Positions 42,438-51,715 of a DNA stretch of 64,000 nucleotides are shown here, piece after piece. The stretch's first letter is position 1; each line of letters begins with the position of its first letter. The notes under the pieces were generated by a model that was not told the DNA's origin, searched no databases, and saw only the letters and a program-made list of their open reading frames with translations. The position numbers and the translations under genes were made by a program. Origin of the DNA: Gammaproteobacteria bacterium (GTDB lineage: Bacteria; Pseudomonadota; Gammaproteobacteria; Competibacterales; Competibacteraceae); the NCBI GenBank assembly GCA_024235135.1, contig JACKMZ010000010.1, positions 59,547-123,546 of the forward strand, read 5' to 3'.

Positions 42438-44774
42438 TTAACGGAACAGCCGTTGGTAACGTCCGAGTCGCAAGAACCAGGTCTCTCCCGACCAGTCTTC
42501 GACACCGTCGTTATCGGTGACCGCGAAGGTCCGACCATCACGGGTAATCGCCACGCCTTCCGGTTTATCGGTGATCCAGCCGTGGGTCGCGTCGAGTTCC
42601 GGTATCAAGTCGAAGGTTGATTTGTCACTGGCCGAGATGAGGCCATCGCTGGCTGCGATTTTTCGCACCCGCACCAGGGTTTTCAGCTCGGCGAAATCAC
42701 CGGTGCGATTATCGCGTTCGATCAGCACATAGGCGCCATCCGGAGCACGGGTGATTTCCGACAGGCCGACCCAGGACGCGTTTTCAGGCAGTGGGGCCAA
42801 TTCCCAAGCGACGTGATCCCATTCACCGGTGCTTGGATCATAGATCCAGATGCGGGTCCAGTTTGGTTCTCCCTTGGCATTCAAACCACCGGCATCGTCA
42901 TCCAGATCCTCGCATTCCGCCGTGGTGTAATCCCAACCTCTTTGCTGCGCAACCGCCAATTTGTAGCCATTCCTGACCGGCAGTATCGCGACGCCTTCGA
43001 ATCCCGAACCCAACGTGCCTCGCTTGGCGGAAGCCGCCCGGCAGTCGAGAATTTCCTGGGGTAAACCGATTTCGGCCAAAACGTTGCCGGAACGATCCAA
43101 ATGCAGCAGGCGATTGGGGCGCGAATCGGAGGCGTTGCCTTCACTGGCCACCCACAATGAGTTGTCCGGCGCGACGGCAATGCCTTCGGGATCATAATTC
43201 CCCGTACCGCCTTCAATGGTCAGCGCGTCGGTGATCACCGCCGGCTCATTCGATACGTCCAGGGTGAATATCTTGCTGACGCTGTAATAGGAGTCCCATA
43301 CCGCCAACAAGGTATTGAATTCGTTGGGTTCTGCCACCATGCCGGACAGGGCCGACCACGGAATAGGCGAGCCTTTCACCTCCTTGGACAGGATCTGCGG
43401 ATAAGTCGGTTCACCGTTTTTGAACTGATAGATCATGACGGATGAACGCACACCGAAACTGGGATCGTCCTTCTCGCCGGAGGCGATCAACAGATTGCGC
43501 GAGGGAATGGCCAGCAATCCCTCCGGTCCCAGGGGCGCGGGCAACAATTGCTTGAAATGAGGCTGAGCCCCGGTGACCCGGTACACGGCCACGAAGCTAC
43601 CCCGCTCCGAACCCACAAACAGATAATCGTCGCCGCCGAACTCGCCATATTCGATCGATTCCGGTTCCGTACCCTTGTTTTCCGATCGATCTTCCGGGTA
43701 ATGCCCGTATTGCACGGCAATCTTTTCCAGCGACGCGCCGCTGTCGAAGAGTACGTTACCGTTACGGTTGAACAAGGAAAACCCGCGGCTACCGCCGAAC
43801 AGATCGCCTTCGTTCGCGGCGCCGATGAAATACGTACCGCGGTTGCCGGTGGGCACCCAGGCGACGCCATCCGGTTCACGTGGGACGTCGGTCAGAGTAT
43901 CGGTGAGTGAGATATTTCCATCCTCGGTGGCGTCGACGCCCTTGAGCGTGACCGTACCCATCTCGAAATGATCGGTGACGGCACCGGAAACAAGATCGAC
44001 GATCGCGACATGATTGTTCTCCTGCAATGTCACCACCGCCTCGTTGTTTGCGTTGACGTCGACGAATTCCGGTTCGGGATCGTCGCTGCCGTAGCTGGCC
44101 AGACCCGTGAGATCGACATCGCGCCGTACCCAGTTCGCGGGATCGTTTCCGATGATATCGACGATGACCAGATAACCGGCTGGATACTGAGGCAATCCCC
44201 CTTCCACGCCATTGACTTCGACATCTTCATCGCGCTCGTTTTCGATGGCGATGGCGGCATAGCGTCCATCCGGGCTGATTTTGATCGAGTCCGGCTGCCC
44301 ACCCAGGTCGATGCTACCTTTGATCGTCCGGGTAGCCAGGTCGATTACGACAAGCTCGCCGTCGGGACTGGTATAACTGGGACTGGTATTGACGGCAACC
44401 AAGGCGTATTGGTTGCCCAACACATCCACCGAGGTCGGTTCCCCAGGCAATCCAACGACGCCGGTCGGCGCGGGATTGGCCGGATCGGCGATGTCGATGA
44501 ACCCGACTTGCTTGCCTGGGCTATCGGTATAGACCAAGGTCATGCCGTCCTCGGTCGCGGCCACGATCTCCGAAACGGTTTCCTCGCCGATATTTTGCGG
44601 TCCATTGTTGCGGTAATTGGCCAGCGTCGCCACGCGCTGGAAGCTGGCGTTGCGCCAATTCAAGTCGCTTGCCTTCCCTTGGCCCTGCGCGTCCGCGAAC
44701 AGGGCCTGGCTGGGGAGGACCGCGCCTGCCATCAGCAGTCCCGCCAGGCAAACTCTTGAGGCTGTCATCTGCAT
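42438..44774 (-). CDS. Secreted esterase-like/phytase-like beta-propeller protein
   Basis: 778 aa with a signal peptide (SRVCLAGLLMAGAVLPSQALFA). The N-terminal half has propeller-like repeats (VDVLGNQYALVAVNTS, PDSIKISPDGRYAAIAIENERDEDV, EPDGVAWVPTG). The C-terminal ~300 residues match the esterase-like activity of phytase domain: YDPEGIAVAPDNSLWVASEGN, GFEGVAILPVRNGYKLAVAQQRG, WVGLSEITRAPDGAYVLIERDNRTGDFA. It probably hydrolyses phosphate or carboxyl esters outside the cytoplasm. GGAGA precedes the ATG. A Pho box with a matching -10 lies about 120 bp upstream, so expression under phosphate limitation is likely. Confidence 0.85.
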   Translation of the reverse strand: MQMTASRVCLAGLLMAGAVLPSQALFADAQGQGKASDLNWRNASFQRVATLANYRNNGPQNIGEETVSEIVAATEDGMTLVYTDSPGKQVGFIDIADPANPAPTGVVGLPGEPTSVDVLGNQYALVAVNTSPSYTSPDGELVVIDLATRTIKGSIDLGGQPDSIKISPDGRYAAIAIENERDEDVEVNGVEGGLPQYPAGYLVIVDIIGNDPANWVRRDVDLTGLASYGSDDPEPEFVDVNANNEAVVTLQENNHVAIVDLVSGAVTDHFEMGTVTLKGVDATEDGNISLTDTLTDVPREPDGVAWVPTGNRGTYFIGAANEGDLFGGSRGFSLFNRNGNVLFDSGASLEKIAVQYGHYPEDRSENKGTEPESIEYGEFGGDDYLFVGSERGSFVAVYRVTGAQPHFKQLLPAPLGPEGLLAIPSRNLLIASGEKDDPSFGVRSSVMIYQFKNGEPTYPQILSKEVKGSPIPWSALSGMVAEPNEFNTLLAVWDSYYSVSKIFTLDVSNEPAVITDALTIEGGTGNYDPEGIAVAPDNSLWVASEGNASDSRPNRLLHLDRSGNVLAEIGLPQEILDCRAASAKRGTLGSGFEGVAILPVRNGYKLAVAQQRGWDYTTAECEDLDDDAGGLNAKGEPNWTRIWIYDPSTGEWDHVAWELAPLPENASWVGLSEITRAPDGAYVLIERDNRTGDFAELKTLVRVRKIAASDGLISASDKSTFDLIPELDATHGWITDKPEGVAITRDGRTFAVTDNDGVEDWSGETWFLRLGRYQRLFR

Positions 44775-45235
44775 GAGTATTCTCCGATTATCGTTTCTCA
44801 TGAGGGGTGCGAACAGACGGGGCGGATATTCGGTTCCACCCCGCCTGTTCATTGCGCTTCGTAAAGGGCAACCGGTGGAAGCTATACCGGGTAGATGACA
44901 AATTCATGACAGGCTTGCCAGGAAATCCCTGGCCGACTGCGCCCATCCGATTAATGGCTCTACCGGCCACCATCAATGGGTACGGCTGCATCTCCAGTCG
45001 TAGTTCAATCGTATCGGTTAGCACACGATTGACGACTTTCGTGGAACCTGTGAAATATCGCGGATAGGTCTATCCCTACGGGGAGTCTGATCGTAGCAGC
45101 GGATGATCATTGAGCTTAGCTCTCTGTTGATAATCAATATATTTCATATAGATAACTGCAATCATCAAACCTTGACTCCATTGGCATGGGCCTTGCGATA
45201 GGTTGGAATAAATACTTACCGAGGAGATTATCGGC
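44775..45235. promoter_or_regulatory. Divergent intergenic region holding a Pho box
   Basis: No gene is seen. The left part controls the phytase-like gene (see 44895-44912). The right part, AT-rich between 45120 and 45170, precedes the glycosidase gene; a TTGACT at about 45173 may be its -35, but the -10 is weak. AGGAG lies just before the glycosidase ATG. Confidence 0.5.
44895..44912 (-). promoter_or_regulatory. Pho box (PhoB binding site)
   Basis: The minus strand reads CTGTCATGAATTTGTCAT. The two 7-base half sites (CTGTCAT and TTGTCAT) separated by four bases match the PhoB consensus at all but one position. Eight bases downstream is TATAGC (44881-44886 on the plus strand), in the place of a -10 box. 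The target is the phytase-like gene starting at 44774. Confidence 0.75.
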
Positions 45236-47881
45236 ATGACATCGACCAACGCGGAACAACTCCGGCTGGAGGAACAACGCTCGTCCAAACAGGATTGGCG
45301 ACGGTGGGGTCCATACCTCAGCGAACGCCAATGGGGGACCGTGCGCGAAGATTACAGCGCCTCCGGTAACGCCTGGGACGCCTTCAGCCACGAACAGGCT
45401 CGCAGTCGCGCCTATCGCTGGGGAGAAGATGGCATCGCCGGTATCAGCGACGCCAAACAACACCTTTGTTTGGCCTTGGCGCTGTGGAATGGGAAAGACC
45501 CGATTCTCAAGGAAAGGTTATTCGGCCTGACCAATGGCCAGGGCAATCATGGCGAGGACGTTAAGGAGTTGTACTACTATCTGGACGCCACGCCCACGCA
45601 TTCCTATTTGAAGATGCTCTACAAATATCCGCAGGGTGAATTCCCCTATGGTTGGCTAGTCGAAGAAAATCAGCGACGCGGGCGGGGTGGCGCCGAATTT
45701 GAACTGCTCGATACTGGCCTGTTCGGCGAAGATCGTTATTTCGACATCTTCGTGGAATATGCGAAAGCAGGACCCGATGACCTATTGATGCGTGTCACCG
45801 TCTTCAATCGCGGGCCGCAGGAGGCCCGCCTGCACGTGCTACCGCAGATCTGGTTCCGCAATACCTGGTCTTGGGGCCATGACACCGAGAAGCCCGCACT
45901 GGAAGCCACCAGTAACGACGTCGTGCAGATCAAGCATCACCATTTGGGCGACTTTCAATTCTTCGCCGACGGAACGCCTGAACTGCTGTTCTGCGATAAC
46001 GAAACCAATGCGTCCCGTTTGTATGGATTCGCCACCGACGGCTATTTCAAGGACGCTTTCCATGACTATGTCGTCCAGGGCATGAGCCATGCCGTCAATC
46101 CGGCTCGGACCGGCACCAAGGCCGCCGCCTGTTACAGCCTGGTCGTACCGGCCGGAGGACAACATCAACTGCGTTTACGCCTGCGTAGCGCCCGTGCCGT
46201 GCAAGATCCGCCCTTCGCCGATTTCGATACGGTATTCGCAACGCGGATTCATGAAGCCGATGACTTCTACGCGCACCTGCAAACCGAAATCACGGATGCC
46301 GATGCACGGCGGGTCCAACGCCAGGCTTTGGCCGGCATGATCTGGTCCAAACAATTCTATTACTACGATATTCCGCAATGGCTGCAAGGCGATCCAGCCC
46401 AGCCCAAGCCACCACCCGAGCGCCAGCACGGCCGCAATCATGATTGGCAACATCTGAACAACGCCGATGTCCTGTCCATGCCGGATAAATGGGAATATCC
46501 CTGGTACGCGGCCTGGGATCTCGCCTTTCATTGCCTGCCTCTGGCGCTGGTGGACGCCGAGTTCGCCAAGGCCCAACTGCTGCTGATGACCCGCGAATGG
46601 TATATGCATCCCAACGGCCAGCTACCGGCCTACGAATGGAACTTCGGCGATGTCAATCCACCCGTTCATGCCTGGGCGACCTGGCGGGTTTTTCAAATCG
46701 ACCGGAATCAACGGGGTGATCAAGGCGATCTGGGATTTCTGGAACGGGTTTTCCACAAACTGATGCTCAATTTCACCTGGTGGGTCAACCGCAAGGATGT
46801 TCAGGACCGGAATATTTTTCAGGGTGGCTTTCTGGGGTTGGATAACATCGGTGTGTTCGATCGCAGCGCCCCGTTGCCCACGGGCGGTTTCATCAATCAG
46901 GCCGATGGCACGAGCTGGATGGCCATGTATTGTCTGAATTTGATGCGCATCGCCTTGGAACTGGCGCTGCACAACCCGGTATATCAGGACATCGCCACCA
47001 AGTTTTTCGAGCACTTCCTGAGCATCGCCGCGGCGATGAACAATATCGGTGGCGAAGGAATCGGCTTGTGGGACGAAACCGATCAATTCTATTACGATGA
47101 GCTGAATCTGCCGGATGGCCGGCTGGTGCCCTTGAAAGTGCGTTCGCTGGTCGGCCTGATTCCGCTGTTCGCTGTCGAAGTGTTGGAACCAAGCCTGCTG
47201 GAGCGAGTACCGGATTTCAAACGCCGTTTGAAATGGTATCTGAATTACCGTCCGGATTTGGCCAACCTGGTGTCTCATTGGGAAGTCCCCGGATTGGGCG
47301 AGCGGCGTTTGCTTTCCCTGTTACGGGGTCATCGCATGAAGCGCCTGTTGAAACGAGCGTTGGACGAATCGGAATTTCTTGCCCCCCACGGATTGCGTTC
47401 GCTATCCCGCATTCATAAGGATCAGCCATACGTGTTCGACAGTCTGGGAACGACGTTGAGCGTTTCTTATCTGCCCGCCGAATCCGACTCCGGCTTATTC
47501 GGCGGCAATTCCAATTGGCGCGGGCCGATCTGGTTCCCCGTGAATTTCCTCCTGATCGAATCCCTGCAACGATTTCACCATTACTACGGAGATGACTTCA
47601 AGATCGAATGCCCGACCGGTTCCCAACGATTCGTCACGATCATCGAGGCGGCCAATGAGTTGTCGCAACGGCTGACCGGGATCTTTTTGAGAGACGCCCA
47701 AGGCCGCCGGGCGGTATTCGGTGACAACGAGAAACTGCAATCCGACCCGCATTTCCGAGACTACATTCAGTTTTACGAATATTTCCACGGTGACGACGGC
47801 CGCGGGGTGGGAGCTTCCCACCAAACCGGCTGGAGCGGCGTGGTCGCCAAGTTGATCCAACCCCGTCGTCAACCCAATTGA
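45236..47881 (+). CDS. GH63-like (MGH1-type) glucosidase
   Basis: 881 aa, cytoplasmic by lack of a signal peptide. The N-terminal region (WGPYLSERQWGTVREDYSASGNAWDAFSHEQARSRAYRWGEDG) and the (alpha/alpha)6-barrel signatures (PDKWEYPWYAAWDLAFHCLPLALVDAEFAKAQLLLM, HPNGQLPAYEWNFGDVNPPVHAWA, GSNWRGPIW-like NSNWRGPIWFPVNFLLIESLQ) mark the MGH1-like branch of GH63. Acidic residues in those segments are the likely catalytic pair. Members cleave alpha-glucosidic bonds in small sugars or compatible solutes such as mannosylglycerate. The substrate is not set by the neighbours (an SDR and a flavin reductase). Confidence 0.88.
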   Translation: MTSTNAEQLRLEEQRSSKQDWRRWGPYLSERQWGTVREDYSASGNAWDAFSHEQARSRAYRWGEDGIAGISDAKQHLCLALALWNGKDPILKERLFGLTNGQGNHGEDVKELYYYLDATPTHSYLKMLYKYPQGEFPYGWLVEENQRRGRGGAEFELLDTGLFGEDRYFDIFVEYAKAGPDDLLMRVTVFNRGPQEARLHVLPQIWFRNTWSWGHDTEKPALEATSNDVVQIKHHHLGDFQFFADGTPELLFCDNETNASRLYGFATDGYFKDAFHDYVVQGMSHAVNPARTGTKAAACYSLVVPAGGQHQLRLRLRSARAVQDPPFADFDTVFATRIHEADDFYAHLQTEITDADARRVQRQALAGMIWSKQFYYYDIPQWLQGDPAQPKPPPERQHGRNHDWQHLNNADVLSMPDKWEYPWYAAWDLAFHCLPLALVDAEFAKAQLLLMTREWYMHPNGQLPAYEWNFGDVNPPVHAWATWRVFQIDRNQRGDQGDLGFLERVFHKLMLNFTWWVNRKDVQDRNIFQGGFLGLDNIGVFDRSAPLPTGGFINQADGTSWMAMYCLNLMRIALELALHNPVYQDIATKFFEHFLSIAAAMNNIGGEGIGLWDETDQFYYDELNLPDGRLVPLKVRSLVGLIPLFAVEVLEPSLLERVPDFKRRLKWYLNYRPDLANLVSHWEVPGLGERRLLSLLRGHRMKRLLKRALDESEFLAPHGLRSLSRIHKDQPYVFDSLGTTLSVSYLPAESDSGLFGGNSNWRGPIWFPVNFLLIESLQRFHHYYGDDFKIECPTGSQRFVTIIEAANELSQRLTGIFLRDAQGRRAVFGDNEKLQSDPHFRDYIQFYEYFHGDDGRGVGASHQTGWSGVVAKLIQPRRQPN

Positions 47882-47916
47882 AAACCGATTTTCCGTCGCC
47901 CCCAAGGAGCATCGTC

Positions 47917-48768
47917 ATGAGCACATCCCCATCATTACCCGAAGTCGTCATGCCTTCCTGCCCGGTCCGGCAATTACTGCGCGGTCAGAAAGCCTTGGTT
48001 ACGGGAGCCAATTCCGGTATAGGCAAGGCGGTCGCCATCCACATGGCCCAGGAAGGGGCCGATGTGGTCATCAACTACGTGGCCAACGACGCAGGCGCCG
48101 AGGCCATGGTCGAGGAAATCAAGGCCAAGGGCGGAAACGCCATTGCCATCAAGGCGGACGTCTCCAATGAGGAGCAGGTCCAGGCTATGTTTCGGCGCAT
48201 GTTCGATGAGTTCGGCACCATCGATATTCTGGTCAATAACGCCGGATTGCAAAAAGATGCTCCTTTCGAGGAAATGACGCTGGCGCAGTGGAACACCGTC
48301 ATCGGCGTCAATCTGACCGGTCAGTTCCTTTGCGCCCGCGAAGCGGTCAAGGAGTTCAAACGACGCGGCGTGGTGCCCGAGGTGTCGTGCGCGGCGGGCA
48401 AGATCATCAGCATGAGTTCGGTGCACGAAGTCATTCCCTGGGCCGGCCACGTCAATTATGCGGCGTCCAAGGGCGGCGTGATGCTGATGACCAAGAGCAT
48501 CGCTCAAGAGGTGGCGCCCCATCGCATCCGTGTCAACAGCGTCTGTCCAGGGGCCATCCGCACCCCCATCAACATGGAAGCCTGGAGTACGCCGGAAGCC
48601 TACGCGGAACTGATGAAACTGGTGCCCTATAAGCGCATCGGGGAGCCGGTGGACATCGCCCGCGCCGTGGTCTGGTTGGCGTCCGACGACGCGGATTACG
48701 TGCACGGGGTGAGCCTGTTCGTCGATGGCGGCATGACCTTGTATCCCGGTTTCGAAACCGGAGGCTGA
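47917..48768 (+). CDS. SDR-family glucose 1-dehydrogenase-like oxidoreductase
   Basis: 283 aa. Cofactor loop TGANSGIGKAVA, NNAG motif (ILVNNAGLQKDAPF), catalytic Ser (SSVHEVIPW) and YxxxK (YAASKGG), then PGAIRTPIN. The classic SDR Rossmann fold is complete, and the wording GLQKDAPFEEM...SSVHE is typical of glucose 1-dehydrogenase-like members. AAGGAG lies eight bases before the ATG at 47917; upstream codons overlap the glycosidase. A role downstream of the glycosidase on released glucose is possible but inferred. Confidence 0.88.
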   Translation: MSTSPSLPEVVMPSCPVRQLLRGQKALVTGANSGIGKAVAIHMAQEGADVVINYVANDAGAEAMVEEIKAKGGNAIAIKADVSNEEQVQAMFRRMFDEFGTIDILVNNAGLQKDAPFEEMTLAQWNTVIGVNLTGQFLCAREAVKEFKRRGVVPEVSCAAGKIISMSSVHEVIPWAGHVNYAASKGGVMLMTKSIAQEVAPHRIRVNSVCPGAIRTPINMEAWSTPEAYAELMKLVPYKRIGEPVDIARAVVWLASDDADYVHGVSLFVDGGMTLYPGFETGG

Positions 48769-48932
48769 AAAAGGCGTGGCGCATTCCCCTGGCCGAAGGC
48801 AATCCGGACTCAGATCCGATCTTTTCGTGTCAAGGTCGATGCTTTTGCCTGGGGATGTGCTGAGTCGATTCACCGTAACGCTGATCACCTCAAGGCTTGA
48901 ATGACTTATTCCCACCATAAGCAGGGCTCATC

Positions 48933-49508
48933 ATGCTCAACGTGACCATTCTATACGGTTCCATGCGCCGTGATCGCCAAGGCATCAAAGCGGCTCGATT
49001 CATCGACAAGCAATTTCAGTCCCGCGGCCACAAAACTGAATTCGTCGATGTTCTCGAATACGATCTACCGTTACTGGATCGGATGTACAAGGAGTATCCC
49101 GCCGGTCAGGCGCCGGAAAAACTGGAGAGACTCGCAGCCATTTATCGGGCCAGCGACGGTTTCGTGATCGTCAGTGGGGAATACAATCACGGCATCCCCC
49201 CGGCCTTGAAAAACCTGCTGGACCATTTCTTGGAAGAATATTTCTATCGACCGTCGGGCATAGTCTGTTACTCGGCGGGAATGTTCGGTGGCGTACGCGC
49301 TGCCATGCAATTGCGTATGACGCTTGCCGAACTCGGCATGTCCAGCATTCCCACCCTCTTTCCCGTTCCCAAGGTGCAGACGGCGTTCAGCGAAGACGGC
49401 ACGCCGACCAACGACGCCTCGTATCGGCACGTCCAGGGGTTTCTCGATGAATTCGAATGGTATGCGAATGCATTGAAGGATGCGCGCCTACAGGGATTGC
49501 CTCGTTGA
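48933..49508 (+). CDS. NADPH-dependent FMN reductase-like flavoprotein
   Basis: 191 aa flavodoxin-like fold. TILYGSMRRDRQGIKAARFI is the phosphate-binding loop of the FMN site, and VSGEYNHGIPPALKNLLDH is the family hallmark. It reduces FMN, quinones or similar acceptors with NAD(P)H. It follows the SDR gene by 165 bp on the same strand. No terminator is visible between them. Confidence 0.88.
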   Translation: MLNVTILYGSMRRDRQGIKAARFIDKQFQSRGHKTEFVDVLEYDLPLLDRMYKEYPAGQAPEKLERLAAIYRASDGFVIVSGEYNHGIPPALKNLLDHFLEEYFYRPSGIVCYSAGMFGGVRAAMQLRMTLAELGMSSIPTLFPVPKVQTAFSEDGTPTNDASYRHVQGFLDEFEWYANALKDARLQGLPR

Positions 49509-49576
49509 TCCGAACGGCAGAAACAAGGGCGTCCCGGATGGTGAGCCTGGCGATCGGCACAGTTTCCGCCGGTCGC

Positions 49577-50044
49577 TCAATTATCGTTGGATGGTTGATC
49601 CTTCGTATCCCGATCCCTATCCCGGTATAACCAATGCGCCCTTTTCTCAAAGGCATCGAGCAGCCATTCGGCATCCTGAAAGCCTAATCCGTCGAACATA
49701 CGTTGCAATACGCCGGATCGTAGTTGGAAGTCGGTTGTCAGCAATAAGCTGCAGCCGTTATTGTCATGAGGCTGAACATCCCATTGGAGTTCCAGGCGGT
49801 GAAACGGACCATCGTTAGACGAGACGTGGACGCTTTGCGGCGGACTCAGGGTAATCCGTGAAACGAATCGATACCGTAACAAACCGAATCCAAAAATCTG
49901 TTCAGCGTAGGTATTCGAGCCCTCACGGCGAATCTTGGCTCCCATCCAGCGCGGAACGAATTCCGCGTATCGCTCCACGTCGGATACCAGCGCGTAAAGC
50001 TGATCTTGGGAATAGGGCAAAACAATCCGCTTGCTGAGCTTCAT
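49577..50044 (-). CDS. RatA/COQ10-like START-domain protein
   Basis: 155 aa of the SRPBCC superfamily: LSKRIVLPYSQDQLYALVSDVERYAEFVPRW is typical of COQ10/RatA-type proteins, and FGFGLLRYRFVSRITLSPPQSVHVSSNDGPFHRLELQWDV follows. Bacterial members bind ubiquinone or act as ribosome-associated factors. The last ~25 residues are charged and variable. It ends just inside the left border of the replication block, and its start is 40 bp from the 18-bp palindrome. Confidence 0.82.
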   Translation of the reverse strand: MKLSKRIVLPYSQDQLYALVSDVERYAEFVPRWMGAKIRREGSNTYAEQIFGFGLLRYRFVSRITLSPPQSVHVSSNDGPFHRLELQWDVQPHDNNGCSLLLTTDFQLRSGVLQRMFDGLGFQDAEWLLDAFEKRAHWLYRDRDRDTKDQPSNDN

Positions 50045-50083
50045 GATCCGGATGCGGCATCCGAGTGCATCGGGGTCAATGCA

Positions 50084-50101
50084 TTATGCCACGTGGCATA
50101 A
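50084..50101. promoter_or_regulatory. 18-bp palindrome, candidate parS (left copy)
   Basis: TTATGCCACGTGGCATAA is a perfect palindrome with the CACGTG core of Spo0J-type parS sites. An identical copy lies at 56447-56464, just after parB. The two bracket the rep-iteron-patatin-parAB block. Confidence 0.7.
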
Positions 50102-50225
50102 CAAGGCTTGATGAATACGGAGACGATGCCAGATAGTCATCGCGAATCCGCGACAACCCATCATCAATCCCTCGCCAAAGCCGATTAGGTAAAGGCTGGG
50201 TGCTAACTAAGCGGACCTTCATCGA

Positions 50226-51596
50226 TTAATGGCTGGGTGGGGCTTCTTCGACAACTCCCGCTTCGGCGCGCAAAGCGGCGAGATTTACTGCCTGCGATTC
50301 GGCAAAACGGACGAACTCGTCCTCCTCCGGCTCTTTCAACAACTTCTCACTGGCAAAAGCCCGAAACAGGCTTTGCATGACCGGGTGTTCGAAACCCCGT
50401 TTCAGCCAACGCCTGAACAGCGGATTGGATTTATTGGATTCCTCGAAATGCAGTTTTAGCGATTCATATTCATGGGCCGGAAGCTCCTCCAGCACTTTCT
50501 GCAAGCGCGCTTTCCGAAAATCCCGTTGTAATCCTTCCAGGGTGTCCTTGGCCTCGTCACGATTAACGGCAACCTCATCGGTTCGGCCCTTTTCCACCTG
50601 ACTCACCCGCTCCAGGCGACTGAGTTTGGGGCGATAATCCTCCTGCAAGGCGGAGCGGGTATAGGCCGGCAGTACCAACACCTTTCCGGAGAGATAATCC
50701 TTCTCGACGATATCAAGATTTTCCATCACGTAGGCTTCCCCAAATTTTTTGATGGCCGCCTGGGCTTGCTTATCGGAAAAGCCAAATTCCTGCAGACGCT
50801 CCAATACCCGCTTCGGTGCAGAGGATTGCGTCAATTCCCGATTCAGGTCCAGCAGCGCCTCCGCGTCGGCCTCGGAAGATAATTGGCTGCGGATAGACAA
50901 CGGGATCGACAGTTGAGGACTGGCCTTGATCTGAAAGCGCAGGGCCACGATACGTCGCTTCTCCCGCTTGTATTCCACTTCGATCAGGATATCCGAATGC
51001 TGATTCACCTGGTTGACGCTGGGTTTGATTATCCATTTATTCAAATCCTTGAAGTTGCTGTATTCGTTTTCACCCAAGCCCAGCAAAGCCTTGAAGGTGC
51101 TTATCGTCCACCAACCCGTGGAACCCGTACCCCGGTAACGAATGCAGTTTTCGTAGAGCTTCAAGGCATAACCGCTGGAGAAGGTTCTTTGAATCAGGAT
51201 ATTGATGCGTGCATAGACCTCCGGATTGTACAGTTTCCGGCGTAATTCCGGACTGTAGGCATACCGACAAGCGCCGCGCTCGATGACGGCTTGGGCCAAC
51301 AGCGTACTGACACCCCACTGACCGTTTTTACCGGCCGAATCCAAGATGTTCCACTGTATGGTGGTTTCCGCCAGCGCGGTCAGCGCCTTTTTCAACACAT
51401 CGTGATCATTGCTGTCGAAACCGGCAAGCCGAGCCAATGAAGTGATCTTGATCGAGTGCACCTCACGGGTCAGCAGATCGTCGTAGGCATACAGCAACAA
51501 AATATTGGCGATCTTGTGTTGCAGCAACGAAAGCTTGTTATTGATATGAATGGCCGCAACGTGCTTCTTGACTTCGGCATTTTCCATATCGCTCAT
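50226..51596 (-). CDS. Rep_3-family replication initiator
   Basis: 456 aa, longer than the usual ~300. The N-terminal ~240 residues form the tandem winged-helix Rep_3 region (NKLSLLQHKIANILLLYAYDDLL, LARLAGFDSNDHDVLKKALTAL, YALKLYENCIRYRGTGSTGWWTISTFKALLGLGENEYSNFKDLNKWIIKPSVNQVNQHSDI). A helical, charged C-terminal part of ~200 residues follows and is not recognised. The protein should bind the iterons at 51716-52201 to start plasmid-type replication. The gene is divergent from the origin and reads away from it, with its promoter next to the iterons, so autoregulation is likely. Confidence 0.88.
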   Translation of the reverse strand: MSDMENAEVKKHVAAIHINNKLSLLQHKIANILLLYAYDDLLTREVHSIKITSLARLAGFDSNDHDVLKKALTALAETTIQWNILDSAGKNGQWGVSTLLAQAVIERGACRYAYSPELRRKLYNPEVYARINILIQRTFSSGYALKLYENCIRYRGTGSTGWWTISTFKALLGLGENEYSNFKDLNKWIIKPSVNQVNQHSDILIEVEYKREKRRIVALRFQIKASPQLSIPLSIRSQLSSEADAEALLDLNRELTQSSAPKRVLERLQEFGFSDKQAQAAIKKFGEAYVMENLDIVEKDYLSGKVLVLPAYTRSALQEDYRPKLSRLERVSQVEKGRTDEVAVNRDEAKDTLEGLQRDFRKARLQKVLEELPAHEYESLKLHFEESNKSNPLFRRWLKRGFEHPVMQSLFRAFASEKLLKEPEEDEFVRFAESQAVNLAALRAEAGVVEEAPPSH

Positions 51597-51715
51597 TTCG
51601 GCTTGCTCGTTCGGTGTGATGACTTGCGATTAGCATAGCTTGCAGGTGGAACGTGTCAATAAGCATTCTCCACCTATTTCCGAAACGACCATACCGCAAG
51701 CCATCCTATCACCAC

